Assembly: GCA_964581565.1 (NCBI GenBank) | Contig: CAZOOZ010000011.1 | Coordinates: forward strand, 25,201 to 89,200 | Reading direction: 5' to 3' | DNA: 64,000 nucleotides | From: UBA1433 sp964581565 | GTDB lineage: Bacteria > Bacillota > Clostridia > Eubacteriales > UBA1433 | Part shown: positions 17,404 through 24,589 of the stretch, one piece after another | How the letters are laid out: the number at the start of each line of letters is the position of its first letter | Position numbering within the stretch: the first letter of the stretch is position 1 | Notes under the pieces: generated by a model | Told to the model about the DNA's origin: nothing | The model's database searches: none | What the model saw: the letters and a program-made list of their open reading frames with translations, nothing else | Made by a program: the position numbers and the translations under genes

Positions 17404-18969
17404 TTAGTATTCATCTTTCGTTAATTTTTCGATTATATTTGTATCTTCATTCAAATCTAAAGGTTTGCATGCAGGACCTTCAAGGATATCACCGGTATAA
17501 CTGAATCTTGAACCGTGACACGGGCAATCCCAAGATTTTTCTGCGCTGTTCCAGTTCAATTCGCAACCCATATGTGTGCAGGTAGTGTTGACAATATGGA
17601 TCTCTCCATTTTCATCGCGATAAACTCCAGCGCGTTGACCCGCTATTTCTGCTATTTTGCCTTCGCCTTTTGCTATTTCTATATTTTCAGGTATGCGGGA
17701 AATTTTCCCTTTAATAAATTCTTTTGCTACATTGGTATTTTCAACAACAAATGTTTTTGCGGAAGCAAGCAGGCTATGGCGCAAAGGATTATAGACATCT
17801 TGCCAATAATTTTTGACATTCAGAATAAGATCTTTTAGTAGCATAGCAGAAGCCATGCTGTTTGTCATGCCCCATTTGCCAAATCCTGTAGCCACATATA
17901 AATTAGGCATATCCGGGGTCATTTGGCCAACGATGGGAACATCGTCTACACTCATACAATCTTGTGCAGACCAACGATAAGGGATATTTTGAATAGAAAA
18001 ATATTCCTTTGCAAAATCAAGCAGAGCTTTATAATGGATACGAGTATCTTCTCCTTGACCTGTTTTATGATGTTCGCCGCCAATTAAAATGAGTTCTCCG
18101 TTATCGTAGTTTTGGCTACGTAAAGAGCGTGTATGAATATCTTCGGCGCTGATATACATACCACCCGGATACTTCTCTTTTGCTTTAATCGCCACAACAT
18201 ATGAACGTGTGGGATAAATTCGCGAAAAATAAAAACCGGCTTTATTATAAAAAGGATAGTGAGAGGTAATGATGACCTTATCACATGTTATAGATAGACC
18301 GTCACCGGATTTTAAATAATACATTTGGTTTGCATATTCTAAATCCACGATACGGGTGTATTCATATATTTGGTTTCCGGAATTTGAAATTATTTCAGCC
18401 AAAGGCAATAAAAATTTCAAAGGATGAAATTGAGCTTGATTATCAAAACGGATGGCAGCTTTCACATTAAATGGCAATGGAATATTTTCCAAATAATACG
18501 ACTTGATTCCTAAGGTGGAAGTGATGCTGGTTTCTTCTTCTATTTGTTTTATAAATTTTTCTTCTAGAGTATACACATAAGAGGACTCTTGCTTTAAATC
18601 ACAATTTATGTTATGGTGTGTAGCAATATTTTGAAACATTTTAATAGCAGTTTCATTGGCAGTTGCATATTGCTGGGCAAGCTGTCTGCTCATTAATTTT
18701 TCGATTTTATGATATCTTAAATCATGAAGTGAAGTTATTTTTGCTGTGGTATGAGCAGTAGTGCCATGTAATATTCTATCAGCTTCAAATACACATACTC
18801 TTGCACCTTGCTGGCTTAATAAATAAGCAGAGAGCATACCCGCAATACCGCCTCCTATGATTGCAATGTCTGTTTTAATGCTATCATCTAACTTAGGATA
18901 ACGTATCGTTGAAGTAGATGATAACCAGTATGACTGTGGTGATGTTGAAAAAGCATTTTTTATCTCCAT
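17404..18969 (-). CDS. FAD-dependent oxidoreductase with C-terminal Rieske domain
   Basis: 521 residues. N-terminal DAO-type FAD domain with DIAIIGGGIAGMLSAYLL (dinucleotide loop at about 39-44) and a late GQMTPDMPNLYVATGFGKWGMTNS flavin-binding segment. The last 90 residues hold a Rieske [2Fe-2S] site: CTH ... CPCH, with spacing C-x-H and C-x2-H. Proteins of this fusion are common in Bacillus and Clostridia; likely a soluble amine/amino-acid-type dehydrogenase or electron transfer protein, substrate unknown. AGGAG before the ATG. Transcribed alone. Confidence 0.9.
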   Translation of the reverse strand: MEIKNAFSTSPQSYWLSSTSTIRYPKLDDSIKTDIAIIGGGIAGMLSAYLLSQQGARVCVFEADRILHGTTAHTTAKITSLHDLRYHKIEKLMSRQLAQQYATANETAIKMFQNIATHHNINCDLKQESSYVYTLEEKFIKQIEEETSITSTLGIKSYYLENIPLPFNVKAAIRFDNQAQFHPLKFLLPLAEIISNSGNQIYEYTRIVDLEYANQMYYLKSGDGLSITCDKVIITSHYPFYNKAGFYFSRIYPTRSYVVAIKAKEKYPGGMYISAEDIHTRSLRSQNYDNGELILIGGEHHKTGQGEDTRIHYKALLDFAKEYFSIQNIPYRWSAQDCMSVDDVPIVGQMTPDMPNLYVATGFGKWGMTNSMASAMLLKDLILNVKNYWQDVYNPLRHSLLASAKTFVVENTNVAKEFIKGKISRIPENIEIAKGEGKIAEIAGQRAGVYRDENGEIHIVNTTCTHMGCELNWNSAEKSWDCPCHGSRFSYTGDILEGPACKPLDLNEDTNIIEKLTKDEY

Positions 18970-19447
18970 TCATTACTCCTAGTATAGAAATTTTATATTA
19001 TTTTTCGCAGGAATAAATAAAATATTCCGTGTGTTGGCAATTTTAATTTAATTATTATATAAGGATAAATATAAAGTTAGGATGTTGATTATTTATAATT
19101 TTTCGAACATGGTATAGAATTGTACTGTTATAAAATCCAGAGAGAACATTTAAACAGGCATAAAAGATGCGAAAAGAATAAAAGGCAATTTAGACGCGTA
19201 TACGTGTATAATAGAATTGTAGATCAAGATAAATAGTTTCATATCTTTTTGTGAAAGATACGAGACTATATGGACAGTATAAAAAAAGCATTTACTGGCA
19301 GGATAGCTTTTTCATATCCACAGAATGCAAAAATTTAATATCTGATCCTATAGTGATTCACCAGAAGTGTAAATGTTGAAAAATTCGTTTATTATTAATT
19401 GAGAAGGAAAAAATTTAAGGCAAACCAATGGTAAAATAAAAGAATAA
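18970..19447. other. Long intergenic region with two hairpins
   Basis: 478 bases without a credible gene. Contains a near-palindrome ACGCGTATACGTGT (19194-19207) ending in a TATAAT (19207-19212, plus strand), a 14-bp imperfect hairpin (19235-19267, arms AGTTTCATATCTTT and AAAGATACGAGACT) and an AAAAAGC/GCTTTTT stem (19283-19289 with 19306-19312). The set is compatible with a short plus-strand RNA ending near 19312, but no good -35 box is seen. The promoter of the FAD/Rieske gene must also lie here. Confidence 0.4.
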
Positions 19448-20380
19448 TTAAAACCATTTTCGCTTTTTAAAAAAGGAAATAATTAATAAAATAACAATCA
19501 AACTTAAGATAATTATAATGGGATAGGAATATTTAAAGGTGAATTCAGGCATCTGTAGGTTCATTCCATACCAACCCACAATAAGAGTTAAAGGAAGAAA
19601 AATGACGGTAACGACAGTTAACAGCTGCATAATTCGGTTGGCACGCATATCAACCTCCATTTGATATGCTTCACGTGCTTCGGTTGCGAAACTAATTAAA
19701 GTTATTGTTGTGTTATACAGTCTTTCTAATTTGCCTTGAAGAATTTTAAAATAGCGCAGCATTTTTGTATCTAAAAGATTATTTTCATTCCAGTGCAGAT
19801 TCTCGATAATACTTAATAATTGTTCATAATATTGTTTTATAGCACGCAATTGTCTTGAGATTTTTATGATGTTCTGAGAATAATTAATATTTGAATTTAT
19901 ATAATTTAAAATTTCATCTTCAATTTCGGTTATTTCGTCTTCAATTTTTTCCAGTTCATCCAAGTCATTTATAATTAAGTGACTAAAAAACAAATATAAG
20001 ATTTTACCGTAAGAAATATTAACCTCATCTTGAATCATACTTTGAACAAAATTGTTCATAAGTGTTGTATCTTCGCACACAAACTGTAATAAATTGTATT
20101 GCATGAAAATAAAGACTGATGATGTATGTGCGGATTTTTTATTTCCAAAATGATTTACTTTTATGCACATAATATCAAGATCTTCATGTGATTCAAAGCG
20201 AGGTGTCTTGTTGGAAAGTGTGGAGAGGTAAAGAGAATCGGGAATCATTTCGTCTATGATTTTTTCAGGATGCTCGCTGATATCAAAAACAGCTACATAT
20301 CGTTTGAACCTTTGAGGCTTAAATCCTTCGGAAATATTTTCAAGAGGAGTGAACTTTGTAGATTCTATGGCATAAATCAT
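19448..20380 (-). CDS. corA: CorA-like divalent cation channel
   Basis: 310 residues. Long soluble N-terminal and coiled-coil part (about 1-245) and two C-terminal membrane helices; the CorA signature YGMNLQMPE sits in the loop between them. Pentameric Mg2+ (or Co2+/Ni2+) channel of the 2-TM-GxN family. Start at ATG 20380 preceded by GGAGAAAG; the longer TTG reading begins inside that site. Single gene; upstream is the hydrogenase-regulator terminator. Confidence 0.92.
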   Translation of the reverse strand: MIYAIESTKFTPLENISEGFKPQRFKRYVAVFDISEHPEKIIDEMIPDSLYLSTLSNKTPRFESHEDLDIMCIKVNHFGNKKSAHTSSVFIFMQYNLLQFVCEDTTLMNNFVQSMIQDEVNISYGKILYLFFSHLIINDLDELEKIEDEITEIEDEILNYINSNINYSQNIIKISRQLRAIKQYYEQLLSIIENLHWNENNLLDTKMLRYFKILQGKLERLYNTTITLISFATEAREAYQMEVDMRANRIMQLLTVVTVIFLPLTLIVGWYGMNLQMPEFTFKYSYPIIIILSLIVILLIISFFKKRKWF

Positions 20381-20487
20381 TTCTTTCTCCAACATAAATA
20401 TAAATAATTATATCTTGCCACTTTATTCATAGCAATATCTATTGTATGTTAAAATAAATTAGCTGATACGAAAAATTATATATAGAT

Positions 20488-20517
20488 AAAAAAAACCGTT
20501 TTAATAAAAACGGTTTT
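20488..20517 (-). terminator. Intrinsic terminator after TM1266-like gene
   Basis: 11-bp stem AAAACCGTTTT/AAAACGGTTTT (20492-20502 with 20507-20517) followed on the minus strand by T8. Ends the transcript of the small regulator gene. Confidence 0.85.
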
Positions 20518-20532
20518 AAATAAGGCATAAAC

Positions 20533-20784
20533 TTAAAATACCATTTTTTGGACAACAACATCTTTAAGAGCTATCAATTTATTCTCTAACTCAATTGCTT
20601 TATCTTCGGCACCGCTAATAATTTCTAATAATACAATGCCGCTTGGACTGCAGCTATCTTCACCTGCTACATGAAGTCCAATACGTGTGGTAATGTAACA
20701 ACCATATTCAGAAATTAATTCTTGAAATTTAGTGGCCGTTTCAATTCTTTGTTTGAGCATAACACCTAATATTATTTTTGACAT
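20533..20784 (-). CDS. Putative iron-only hydrogenase system regulator (TM1266 family)
   Basis: 83 residues with an ACT/ferredoxin-like pattern: KIILGVMLKQRIETA, then ELISEYGCYITTRIGLH, IVLLEIISG, and a final KLIALKDVVVQKMVF. This matches the small TM1266-type proteins that accompany FeFe-hydrogenase maturation genes. The role is only presumed (regulatory or metabolite binding). AGGAGG precedes the ATG, own terminator downstream. No hydrogenase or hydEFG gene is in the window. Confidence 0.75.
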   Translation of the reverse strand: MSKIILGVMLKQRIETATKFQELISEYGCYITTRIGLHVAGEDSCSPSGIVLLEIISGAEDKAIELENKLIALKDVVVQKMVF

Positions 20785-21230
20785 TGTATAAAACCTCCTA
20801 TAAAAAGATATTCATATTATAACAGAAAATAATATAAATAAAACATTAAATCAAACAAATTGTACCATAATTAATAATAAAAAATATAGTATCTATAATT
20901 TTGGATGCAAATTGGCAAAATAGAATAAAGTTATACACATATTCACAATTTCATTAATGAAAAATGTGAATCGAAATCAATATTTTGTCATATATTGTAA
21001 AATGATAATATTCAATGAATAAGATGATCATCCTGAATATATTCAAGATAAATTTATAAGAATATGCCATAAGTAGACAAAGTTATTAACATATTCACAT
21101 TTATATACTTGAAATTGTGTGCAATATTTCAAGAATTATCAAATTATGTCGAAGAGCTTGAAAATAATCTGAGCATATGGTATACTAAATTTGCACATAT
21201 GTTTAATTATTGAGAAGAAGAGGAGGGGAC
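20785..21230. other. Divergent intergenic region with direct repeat
   Basis: 446 AT-rich bases between divergent genes. Two 21-bp direct repeats (20927-20947 and 21079-21099; 19 of 21 identical; start AAAGTTAT, end ACATATTCACA) lie 152 bp apart. The first includes TTATACACA (20931-20939), which fits the DnaA-box consensus TTATNCACA. A hairpin ATTCACA.../...TGTGAAT (20941-20971) overlaps the first copy. Confidence 0.55.
21158..21186 (+). promoter_or_regulatory. Promoter of 100-residue hypothetical gene
   Basis: TTGAAA (21158-21163), 17-bp spacer, TATACT (21181-21186), 44 bp before the ATG. Close to vegetative consensus. Confidence 0.75.
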
Positions 21231-21533
21231 ATGTTAAAACAAATTTTAGCAGGGGATGAAGGGCATGAAAAATCTTTTTTAATTAAAGATAATAGGTTAT
21301 ATGCCGAAATTTTAAATGACGGTAGCATTTGTAGAATAAAGTTTCGAAAATTTATAAGTCCTGACGGAAAAACAAAACGTTATTATATAGAGCGTGGCGG
21401 GTATATCATTGGCTGGGTAAATCAAGATCTTTCGGATTGTTGCGGTAAGAGTGTAAAGCAACAAGATATGCTGCACGATATTTTATCAGCGATGAAAGCT
21501 ACAAATTATGCAAATGAAAAGATTGGAAACTAA
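21231..21533 (+). CDS. Hypothetical protein, 100 residues
   Basis: Not recognised. Predicted soluble, mixed alpha/beta; GDEGHEKSFLIKDNRLY, then FRKFISPDGKTKRYYIERGGYIIGWV (split; about 45-70) suggests a compact beta domain; a CC pair occurs at DCCGK. Start at ATG 21231 behind GAGGAGG; the longer reading to 21210 runs through that site. Own promoter and strong terminator, so it is a monocistronic gene. Neighbour relationships give no functional clue. Confidence 0.7.
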   Translation: MLKQILAGDEGHEKSFLIKDNRLYAEILNDGSICRIKFRKFISPDGKTKRYYIERGGYIIGWVNQDLSDCCGKSVKQQDMLHDILSAMKATNYANEKIGN

Positions 21534-21562
21534 ATAGCGCGAACTGAATTCAAAACAAAGTA

Positions 21563-21591
21563 AAAAGAAGTCATAAAATATGACTTCTTTT
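21563..21591. terminator. Bidirectional intrinsic terminator
   Basis: Perfect 13-bp stem AAAAGAAGTCATA/TATGACTTCTTTT (21563-21575 with 21579-21591), 3-nt loop, between convergent genes; serves the hypothetical gene and amt. Confidence 0.9.
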
Positions 21592-21610
21592 CTTTTATTC
21601 TTATTTTGAT

Positions 21611-23308
21611 TTATTCTACATCTTGTAGAGCTGCGCAGCCTTCTTCACCAGTTCTTACTTTTACAACATTTTCAACATCATAAACGAAAATCTTACCGTC
21701 TCCTATGTTTCCTGTATAAAGAACTTTTTTAGCTGTGTCAATAACTGATTGCACCGGCACTTCGCATACAACAATTTCGATTTGCGTTTTGGGTAGTAGA
21801 TTCATATCAACTTCGACGCCGCGATAGAATTTGGTATGACCTTTTTGTATGCCGCATCCAAGTACTTGAGTTACTGTCATTCCGGTGATGCCGATTTCAT
21901 TCATAGCATTTTTTAACTCTTCAAATTTACTTGGTCTTGTGATGATTTCAACTTTTGTTAGCTTTTTATCGGATGCAATCGGAGTTGTTGATTTTTTATA
22001 TTCAACTGGAATTGCAACATCGATTGGTTTTTTATCGGCAACTGGAGTGCTTGTTTCTTCAATTGCATAAGCTGTGCTCATAACTGGAGCAAAATCTGCA
22101 TAGCTGCTGGCTAAGCCATGTTCTGAAATATCCAGACCGGCGATTTCATCTGCAGCTTTGACTCTGAGACCGATTATGCCTTTAAGTATTCCGAAAGTAA
22201 TAAGCATGGTAATAGTTACCCAAACTATTACAGCGCCGACACCAATGGCTTGAACTTTGAAGAGTTCGAAGCCGCCGCCATATAAAGCACCGCCGTCTAC
22301 AGCGAAAATACCTACTAATAATGTGCCAAGTGCACCACAAACGCCATGGACAGAGATTGCGCCAACAGGATCATCGACTTTAGCTATTTTGTCAAAGAAT
22401 TCAACTGAGAATACAACAATGATACCTGCAATCAATCCTATGAGGACAGCGCCTGGGATGGATACTGCGTCGCATCCTGCTGTTATAGCGACCAATCCTG
22501 CTAATGCACCGTTAAGTGACATGGAAACATCTGGTTTCTTTTGCTTGATCCAAGTGACGATCATTGCTGCTATTGCTGCAGCTGCAGCTGCAAGGTTTGT
22601 CGTCATGAAGATATGTCCTACTGATTCGATAGCGTCACCCGATGCTGATAATGTAGAGCCGCCGTTAAATCCAAACCAGCAAAGCCATAAGATAAATACA
22701 CCTAATGCTGCGATAGTGAGATTATGTCCGAGAATAGCTTTTGGTTTACCGTCCTTGCCATATTTTCCGATACGGGGACCAATCATCTTTGCGCCGACAA
22801 GTGCTGCGACACCGCCAACCATATGAACTGCGGTTGAGCCTGCAAAATCATGGAAGCCGAGTTCGGCTAACCAGCCACCGCCCCAAATCCAATGACCTGA
22901 AATTGGATAAACAATAGCGCTTATTACAATACTGTAAATAATATACGATGTAAATTTTGTTCTCTCTGCCATTGCCCCGGAAACAATTGTTGCGGCAGTT
23001 GCACAGAAAACTGTTTGGAAAATAACAAATGCGGTAGTTGGAACACTCAGCCCAAGGAATTCATAGGATGATTGAATGCCCGGATCAAGCCAGCCAAAAT
23101 AAGCCGTTGCTGTTCCAAACATGATACCAAAACCTATGAGCCAATAAGCTACTGCGCCTAAAGAAAAGTCCATTAAATTTTTCATGATAATATTGCCTGC
23201 ATTTTTTGCTCTCGTTAGACCGCTTTCAACCATTGCAAAACCTGCTTGCATAAAAAATACTAGTGCTGCTGTTACCAATACCCAAATTGTATCAGCTGAA
23301 GAATACAT
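21611..23308 (-). CDS. amt: Ammonium transporter fused to P-II signalling domain
   Basis: 565 residues. Residues 1 to about 400 are an Amt channel with 11 membrane helices; both pore histidines are visible (AVHMVGG and ISVHGVCG). A linker of about 45 residues rich in Pro/Ala/Thr/Lys leads to a complete P-II domain (about 449-565): T-loop region GIQKGHTKFYRG, LPKTQIEIVV, B-loop YTGNIGDGKIFVYDVE and RTGEEG. The Tyr51 uridylylation site is replaced (RGVEVDMN), so control is probably by nucleotide/2-oxoglutarate binding alone. Start at 23308 behind AAGGAGG; the longer frame lacks support. Own promoter with an attenuator-like leader. Confidence 0.93.
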   Translation of the reverse strand: MYSSADTIWVLVTAALVFFMQAGFAMVESGLTRAKNAGNIIMKNLMDFSLGAVAYWLIGFGIMFGTATAYFGWLDPGIQSSYEFLGLSVPTTAFVIFQTVFCATAATIVSGAMAERTKFTSYIIYSIVISAIVYPISGHWIWGGGWLAELGFHDFAGSTAVHMVGGVAALVGAKMIGPRIGKYGKDGKPKAILGHNLTIAALGVFILWLCWFGFNGGSTLSASGDAIESVGHIFMTTNLAAAAAAIAAMIVTWIKQKKPDVSMSLNGALAGLVAITAGCDAVSIPGAVLIGLIAGIIVVFSVEFFDKIAKVDDPVGAISVHGVCGALGTLLVGIFAVDGGALYGGGFELFKVQAIGVGAVIVWVTITMLITFGILKGIIGLRVKAADEIAGLDISEHGLASSYADFAPVMSTAYAIEETSTPVADKKPIDVAIPVEYKKSTTPIASDKKLTKVEIITRPSKFEELKNAMNEIGITGMTVTQVLGCGIQKGHTKFYRGVEVDMNLLPKTQIEIVVCEVPVQSVIDTAKKVLYTGNIGDGKIFVYDVENVVKVRTGEEGCAALQDVE

Positions 23309-23334
23309 AGAAAAAACCTCCTTAAAAAAATTAA

Positions 23335-23364
23335 GGCGTGCATTCCTAGGTAGGAATACACGCC
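23335..23364 (-). promoter_or_regulatory. Attenuator-like terminator hairpin in amt leader
   Basis: On the minus strand GGCGTG-T-ATTCC, 6-nt loop, GGAAT-G-CACGCC, followed by TTAATTTTTTT and then the AAGGAGG ribosome site. It has the form of an intrinsic terminator inside the 5' UTR, about 50 nt after the presumed start of transcription. An antiterminator partner was not identified. Confidence 0.65.
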
Positions 23365-23407
23365 ATTGTGTCAATATTTATTTGTTAACAATAAAATATT
23401 TGTCATC

Positions 23408-23436
23408 ATAATACTTACTTGAAATAGTTTTGTCAA
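23408..23436 (-). promoter_or_regulatory. Promoter of amt
   Basis: Minus strand: TTGACA (23436-23431), 17-bp spacer, TATTAT (23413-23408). Gives a leader of about 95 nt. Confidence 0.8.
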
Positions 23437-23529
23437 TAGTTTTTTTAATAATTCTTTAAGAAAAGCTTTTCATATTTATAAAATCTTATAAAAATGTATA
23501 AATATGTATAAAAATAATGCGTTAGATAA

Positions 23530-23606
23530 TACATAAAAAATATTTCCTCGTATTTTGAAAAAAAACAAAATACGAGGAAATAAAAAATGGAGTGTTATTA
23601 ATACTC
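23530..23606 (-). ncRNA. Candidate small RNA upstream of amt
   Basis: On the minus strand a promoter (TTGACA, 16-bp spacer, TATACT; 23640-23613) is followed about 25 nt after the expected start by a perfect 17-bp hairpin (23541-23582, U8 loop) and a U6 tract (23540-23535). The result would be a transcript of about 75 nt with no open reading frame. Could also be an upstream terminated leader for amt. Boundaries are estimates from the promoter and terminator. Confidence 0.5.
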
Positions 23607-23612
23607 GTTAAA

Positions 23613-23640
23613 AGTATAACAATGATTTCAAATTTGTCAA
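23613..23640 (-). promoter_or_regulatory. Promoter of candidate small RNA
   Basis: Minus strand TTGACA (23640-23635), 16-bp spacer, TATACT (23618-23613). Confidence 0.6.
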
Positions 23641-23902
23641 TAACTTTTTAATTTTTAGTAAATTAAAAGAGATAGATGAAGGATTTTACGAACATTGCAT
23701 ATCTATCTCTTTAGTACCGTACAAAAAAACTTTTAATACGGTTATAATAATATTATATACAAAATATTAAAAAACGATACATATATTTAATAAAGAAAAT
23801 AAAAGAAAAAAGAGTTTTAATAATTATAAGTTTTCTTTAATAATTATAAAGTATTATTTGTAATTATCCATAATTTATTGATGATAATAAAATATTTTTA
23901 TA

Positions 23903-23931
23903 TTGACGACCATTTGGTTTTTTACTATTAT
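23903..23931 (+). promoter_or_regulatory. Promoter of plsY
   Basis: TTGACG (23903-23908), 17-bp spacer, TATTAT (23926-23931), 37 bp before the start codon. Confidence 0.75.
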
Positions 23932-23967
23932 TAATACAAAGAGAAAGGGCTTTGATAAGGCAAATTA

Positions 23968-24552
23968 ATGTATATAATAATTTTTATTCTTTGCTATTTA
24001 ATTGGCAATTTTAATGCTGCATACATTTATGGGAAAATAACCAAAAAAACAGATATAAGACAACATGGAAGTGGAAATGCGGGAACAACTAATGCAATTC
24101 GTGTCATGGGAATGAAAGCCGGGTTAATTGTTTTTATATCCGATTTCTTAAAAGGACTTGCTGCTGTGCTATTGGCAGGGGTTTTAAGTGACGGCAAGTA
24201 TGCTTATGCTATTGCAGCGCTTGCTGTTATCATAGGACACAATTGGCCTATGTTTTTAAAATTTAAAGGGGGTAAAGGAATTGCTACCCTGATTGGAACA
24301 TACACAATTATAGCGCCTGTTCCGTTATTGATAGCACTTGCACTTGCATTCATTATTATTTACTTTACAAAATGGGTTTCCTTAGCATCGCTATGTGGAA
24401 TTTATTCTATTGTTATCATGTTGCTCATAACACAAGGATTGAGTATAAGTACGGTACTTACTTTAGTTATTGCGGTAATGAGCACATTCCAGCATAGACA
24501 AAATATTAAAAGAATAATAAAGGGTCAGGAAAACAAAATAGAATTATATTAA
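23968..24552 (+). CDS. plsY: Acyl-phosphate:glycerol-3-phosphate acyltransferase PlsY
   Basis: 194-residue, five-helix membrane enzyme that transfers the acyl group of acyl-phosphate to glycerol-3-phosphate, first step of phospholipid synthesis. The three family motifs are visible: GSGNAGTTNAIR (about 35-46), GHNWPMFLKFKGGKGIAT (about 90-107) and a later H/Q-rich loop QHRQNIKR near the end. GAAAGG precedes the start. Followed after 37 bp by cardiolipin synthase on the same strand, and 2.4 kb upstream of the fatty-acid operon, which makes its substrates. Confidence 0.95.
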   Translation: MYIIIFILCYLIGNFNAAYIYGKITKKTDIRQHGSGNAGTTNAIRVMGMKAGLIVFISDFLKGLAAVLLAGVLSDGKYAYAIAALAVIIGHNWPMFLKFKGGKGIATLIGTYTIIAPVPLLIALALAFIIIYFTKWVSLASLCGIYSIVIMLLITQGLSISTVLTLVIAVMSTFQHRQNIKRIIKGQENKIELY

Positions 24553-24589
24553 ATTAAAATTGTTTATATATCAAACGAGAAAGAACAGA

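Larger units (their letters stand above)
23309..23967. other. 659-bp structured intergenic region between amt and plsY
   Basis: No protein gene. Besides the amt and plsY promoters it holds three inverted repeats in a row: a perfect 17-bp stem (23541-23557 with 23566-23582, loop of eight A), a perfect 12-bp stem AAAGAGATAGAT/ATCTATCTCTTT (23666-23677 with 23701-23712, 23-nt loop) and ACCGTA/TACGGT (23716-23721 with 23737-23742). Confidence 0.7.

Noticed and set aside
22257..22826. 189-codon plus-strand frame
   Set aside because: Antisense to the conserved Amt part; a shadow of Ala/Gly-rich helices.
23335..23364. ANTAR-target RNA in the amt leader
   Set aside because: Only one hairpin and a UACCUA loop without the A1/G4 pattern.
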